Assembly: GCA_905479545.1 (NCBI GenBank)
Contig: CAJQNE010000455.1
Location: 1 to 7,280 of the forward strand
Length of the DNA stretch: 7,280 nucleotides
Reading direction: 5' to 3'
Origin: an uncultured Gammaproteobacteria bacterium
Lineage (GTDB): Bacteria > Pseudomonadota > Gammaproteobacteria > CAJQNE01
The notes beneath the pieces are model-generated. The model was given only the letters and a program-made list of their open reading frames with translations, ran no database searches and was not told the origin of the DNA. This document shows, piece by piece, positions 5,527-7,280 of this stretch. Made by a program: the position numbers and the translations under genes. Within the stretch, counting starts at the first letter, position 1. Every line of letters begins with the position of its first letter.

Positions 5527-6864
5527 CTAAAACGACCGCTCCAATCCAATGCCGATGTTGCTGCCATCAAAATTAAAGCGTGGATTATTTGAGTGTTGAT
5601 CGGTGTAGCCGAGCGTTAGCTGAAAGCTGCACTGCTCGCACAGCAACTGTTCGCGGGTGAAGGTTGCATTGACGAGCTGTAGCCGATCCTCGCGATTGCC
5701 GCCATCGAATGCTAGAAACGGCTCGTCGTAGTCAATACCAAGATTTATGTAGCTGAGAGCAAGACCCCACCGCGCTGAAAGTTCAGCATCCATCGATAGC
5801 CTGCCACCGAGTAATTTCCGGCTCCAGTCTTCACCGATATCGGCTTCAGCTGCAGGTCGTTTATCACGGCCTAGCAATGCCACTGCACCGACCGTTTTCA
5901 ACCAGCCGTGATTGAAAAACCGATATAAACCGAGATTCGCTTCACGAGAGTTTACATCACGATTCTCAAGCGCCTCACTAAACCGGAGCTGACCGTAACT
6001 ATAGCTGCTACTTAGCAACCAGCTTTCACCCAACTGCTTGAGCACCGACAAGCCCGTTCGGAGGTTTCGATAATCAATGCCGGCACCAATATCGCGCTGC
6101 TCCCCACCAAACTGACTGGTAATACGGTAAGAGCCGCTGCCATAGCTCAGCGCCAGTTGACCACCATAACTATCACTATCGACTTCACTGGTATCGTCGT
6201 AACGGCGGGTACTGCCGTCAACCCCGGCGGCCAACTCCCAATGGTCGCCGATTGGCAACTTACCATCGACCCCAAGTTGACCACCGGTATACGAGGAACT
6301 GGTTTCTCGTGATTGCTCGTCTAGCGTAATGCCAAACAACGTTTCGCGGCTCAATCCGGAGTTAGCATTACTGTTGAAGCCGACGACAGCACCAAGCGTC
6401 AAATTCAGCGAAGCGACGTTGCGCACCTGACGCTGCTCACCTGCCACCAAATAGCGCTCAATAACCCGCACTGCTTCGGGTGGCGGTTTGAGGAGCAGCA
6501 ACTGCTCAAACTCGCGTTGCGACAAATCGGTTTCGCCATTGGCGTAATAGGCCCGACCAAGTTCAAGCCGTGCACCGGCAAAATCGGGTTGAATTCTAAT
6601 GGCCCGCTGAAAGCTCAACACCGCAATTCCGGGGCGGCTGGACTCTAATGCCGCCAAGCCGTGGAGATAGCTAAAGCTGAGGTTGTTGGCAGATTCCGCC
6701 TCCGCCTCATCAAGCAATAAAAAAGCTGCATCCGGCTGTCCATTGCCCAGCAATACCTGAGCACGGTTCAGCAGCGAAGTGGCATCACTCGCCATCACGC
6801 TACTACTTACTATTAGCGCTACTGCGCAAGCCGCTATTTTGCAGACCGAATATTTGATTTTCAC
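5527..6864 (-). CDS. TPR-containing outer-membrane beta-barrel protein (Slam-like architecture)
   Basis: This 445-residue protein has a signal peptide (hydrophobic core 9-22, likely cleavage after SVMA at 25). TPR-like helical repeats cover about 28-145 (AAFLLLDEAEAES, SYLHGLAALES, AVLSFQRAIRIQPDFAGARLELGRAYYANG, SQREFEQLL). Residues about 152-445 form an outer-membrane beta-barrel: alternating hydrophobic/polar strands, a first strand LNLTLGAVVGFNSNANSG typical of TPR-barrel proteins, and a C-terminal Phe in IGIGLERSF. Cys409 and Cys412 lie in a loop. An N-terminal periplasmic TPR plus C-terminal barrel is the layout of surface lipoprotein assembly modulators (Slam, DUF560), though the TPR part is shorter here and no search was possible. 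GTG 6864 is the only sensible start (in-frame stop at 6883-6885), and its SD is weak. It heads the operon and overlaps the FecR gene, suggesting it handles that protein. Confidence 0.85.
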   Translation of the reverse strand: MKIKYSVCKIAACAVALIVSSSVMASDATSLLNRAQVLLGNGQPDAAFLLLDEAEAESANNLSFSYLHGLAALESSRPGIAVLSFQRAIRIQPDFAGARLELGRAYYANGETDLSQREFEQLLLLKPPPEAVRVIERYLVAGEQRQVRNVASLNLTLGAVVGFNSNANSGLSRETLFGITLDEQSRETSSSYTGGQLGVDGKLPIGDHWELAAGVDGSTRRYDDTSEVDSDSYGGQLALSYGSGSYRITSQFGGEQRDIGAGIDYRNLRTGLSVLKQLGESWLLSSSYSYGQLRFSEALENRDVNSREANLGLYRFFNHGWLKTVGAVALLGRDKRPAAEADIGEDWSRKLLGGRLSMDAELSARWGLALSYINLGIDYDEPFLAFDGGNREDRLQLVNATFTREQLLCEQCSFQLTLGYTDQHSNNPRFNFDGSNIGIGLERSF

Positions 6865-7083
6865 CCGCGTAATTCTAGAGCCCTACCACTACGCACATTG
6901 TTACAAAATGATGCGTACCAGGGGAACCTTTATCTTTAGGCGCCGTTTTGGCATCACAGGCACCCATTATAATGTTATGTAAAATAAATGGGCTAGACGT
7001 TATCACCTCCGGCCTTATGCAATTCAGGTATTGCGCGGAATAATACGGCTGTCTGCGCAGCCCAGATTACATAAACAACAGGC
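6865..7083 (-). promoter_or_regulatory. Upstream region of the TPR-barrel/FecR operon
   Basis: This is the non-coding leader and promoter region for the leftward operon. Beside the -10 at 6966-6971 it holds two short perfect hairpins: GCAAT/ATTGC with a 6-nt loop (7019-7034) and GGCTG/CAGCC with a 6-nt loop (7047-7062). Neither has a T-tract, so neither is a terminator. A 9-nt SD-like GGAGGTGAT (7010 to 7002) has no credible gene behind it. No other gene is supported here. Confidence 0.5.
6963..6992 (-). promoter_or_regulatory. Promoter of the TPR-barrel/FecR operon with flanking inverted repeat
   Basis: A perfect TATAAT (complement of 6966-6971) faces the operon about 100 nt before its GTG start. 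No good -35 is seen at 16-18 bp spacing (AGCCCA at 17), so activation or a second promoter may be needed. The segment is bounded by a 6-bp inverted repeat, CCCATT (6963-6968) and AATGGG (6987-6992). It also contains ATAATGTTAT (6969-6978), which recurs in the promoter at 7227-7236. Confidence 0.45.
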
Positions 7084-7110
7084 AAAAAAAAGCCCGGCAT
7101 CCTGCCAGGC
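7084..7110 (-). terminator. Rho-independent terminator, leftward
   Basis: On the minus strand GCCTGGCA, a GGA loop and TGCCGGGC form an 8-bp stem with one G-T wobble, followed directly by eight T. This is a textbook intrinsic terminator. There is no T-tract on the plus strand, so it acts leftward only. It ends a transcript from the right and insulates the TPR-barrel operon from it. Confidence 0.8.
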
Positions 7111-7208
7111 ATAAAACGAACGCATCAGATAAAAAGTAAAAACCTGCCCGATAACGCTCGTGTGGGAGTGTTAAATGTCGACAGCCAAACGTTTGCCCAG
7201 CCACCGAT
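7084..7208 (-). ncRNA. Candidate small RNA, about 125 nt
   Basis: A leftward sigma70-like promoter (7215-7242) is followed about 100 nt later by a strong intrinsic terminator with an eight-T tail (7084-7110). The intervening segment has no good leftward ORF, and it contains a 10-bp palindrome, CAAACGTTTG (7186-7195), near its 5' end. The layout is that of a free-standing sRNA. I do not recognise the sequence. Alternatives are the 3' untranslated tail of a gene lying right of the window, or the 5' region of a rightward gene starting at ATG 7175. Confidence 0.3.
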
Positions 7209-7214
7209 ATGGGA

Positions 7215-7242
7215 AATATAGCTCAAATAATGTTATTTGCAA
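7215..7242 (-). promoter_or_regulatory. Leftward sigma70-like promoter with overlapping operator-like palindrome
   Basis: TTGCAA (7242 to 7237) and TATATT (7220 to 7215) are 16 bp apart, each close to consensus. The spacer is almost filled by the perfect palindrome CAAATAATGTTATTTG (7224-7239; 7-bp arms, 2-bp centre), which also overlaps the -35. A repressor bound there would block RNA polymerase. It has an AT-rich look like a Fur box but does not match the 19-bp consensus well. The neighbourhood is clearly more AT-rich than the genes to the left, as expected of a promoter region. Confidence 0.4.
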
Positions 7243-7280
7243 AGGTTTTTTGCATTCTTCCCAATGGCAATCTGTTACTG

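Noticed and set aside
6875..7006. Minus-strand 43-codon ORF in the operon leader
   Set aside because: Its GTG lies inside the SD-like motif, and it runs across the -10 element. No protein-like pattern was seen.
7019..7062. Two hairpins (7019-7034 and 7047-7062) as terminators
   Set aside because: The stems are 5 bp and neither strand has a following T-tract. The true terminator is at 7084-7110.
7224..7239. Fur box reading of the palindrome
   Set aside because: The AT-rich dyad is similar in feel, but it does not fit the 7-1-7 or 19-bp Fur consensus without a gap, so I call it only an unassigned operator-like palindrome.
7171..7280. Minus-strand reading frame open from the right edge to TAA at 7171-7173 (ends LAVDI)
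   Set aside because: Only 35 codons lie in the window. It passes through an AT-rich promoter-like palindrome, and its residues match no family I recognise. It cannot be excluded without sequence to the right.

Overview
The window looks like chromosomal DNA from a Gram-negative bacterium, most likely a gammaproteobacterium. It has moderate GC, outer-membrane and periplasmic proteins with signal peptides, a YcbB/LdtD-type L,D-transpeptidase, and several non-ATG starts. No tRNA, rRNA, CRISPR array, transposase or integrase was seen.

Left part (1-2625): a large L,D-transpeptidase runs leftward from a GTG at 1213 and leaves the window before its catalytic cysteine. A 352-nt divergent spacer follows. 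It holds five tandem 12-13 bp imperfect repeats and a GC-rich hairpin. Rightward from it runs a two-gene operon: a CidA/LrgA holin-like protein, apparently starting at CTG 1566, and an LrgB/CidB-family protein overlapping it by 17 nt. Both sides of the spacer therefore concern peptidoglycan or the cell envelope.

Right part (2708-6864): three leftward genes probably form one operon. In transcription order these are (i) an outer-membrane protein with a short TPR domain and a C-terminal beta-barrel, (ii) a large exported FecR-domain protein, and (iii) a cytoplasmic HTH-containing DUF6502 protein. The first two are coupled by a TAGTG stop/start contact. The FecR protein is the most unusual object here. 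Its FecR fold is interrupted by 13 Ile-Glu-Gly-Thr-Gly (IEGTG)-type units, and it ends in a long beta-rich domain that resembles, by eye, the C-terminal barrels of Slam-dependent proteins. My working inference is a surface or secreted effector with a dedicated TPR-barrel exporter and a regulator. The domain calls are by eye and have not been searched.

Right edge (6865-7280): this is mostly non-coding. It contains a TATAAT -10 for the leftward operon, two small hairpins, and a clear leftward intrinsic terminator at 7084-7110. Upstream of that lies a sigma70-like leftward promoter overlapping a perfect 16-bp palindrome. Promoter and terminator are about 100 nt apart, which suggests a small RNA gene, although coding readings of the same segment cannot be excluded.
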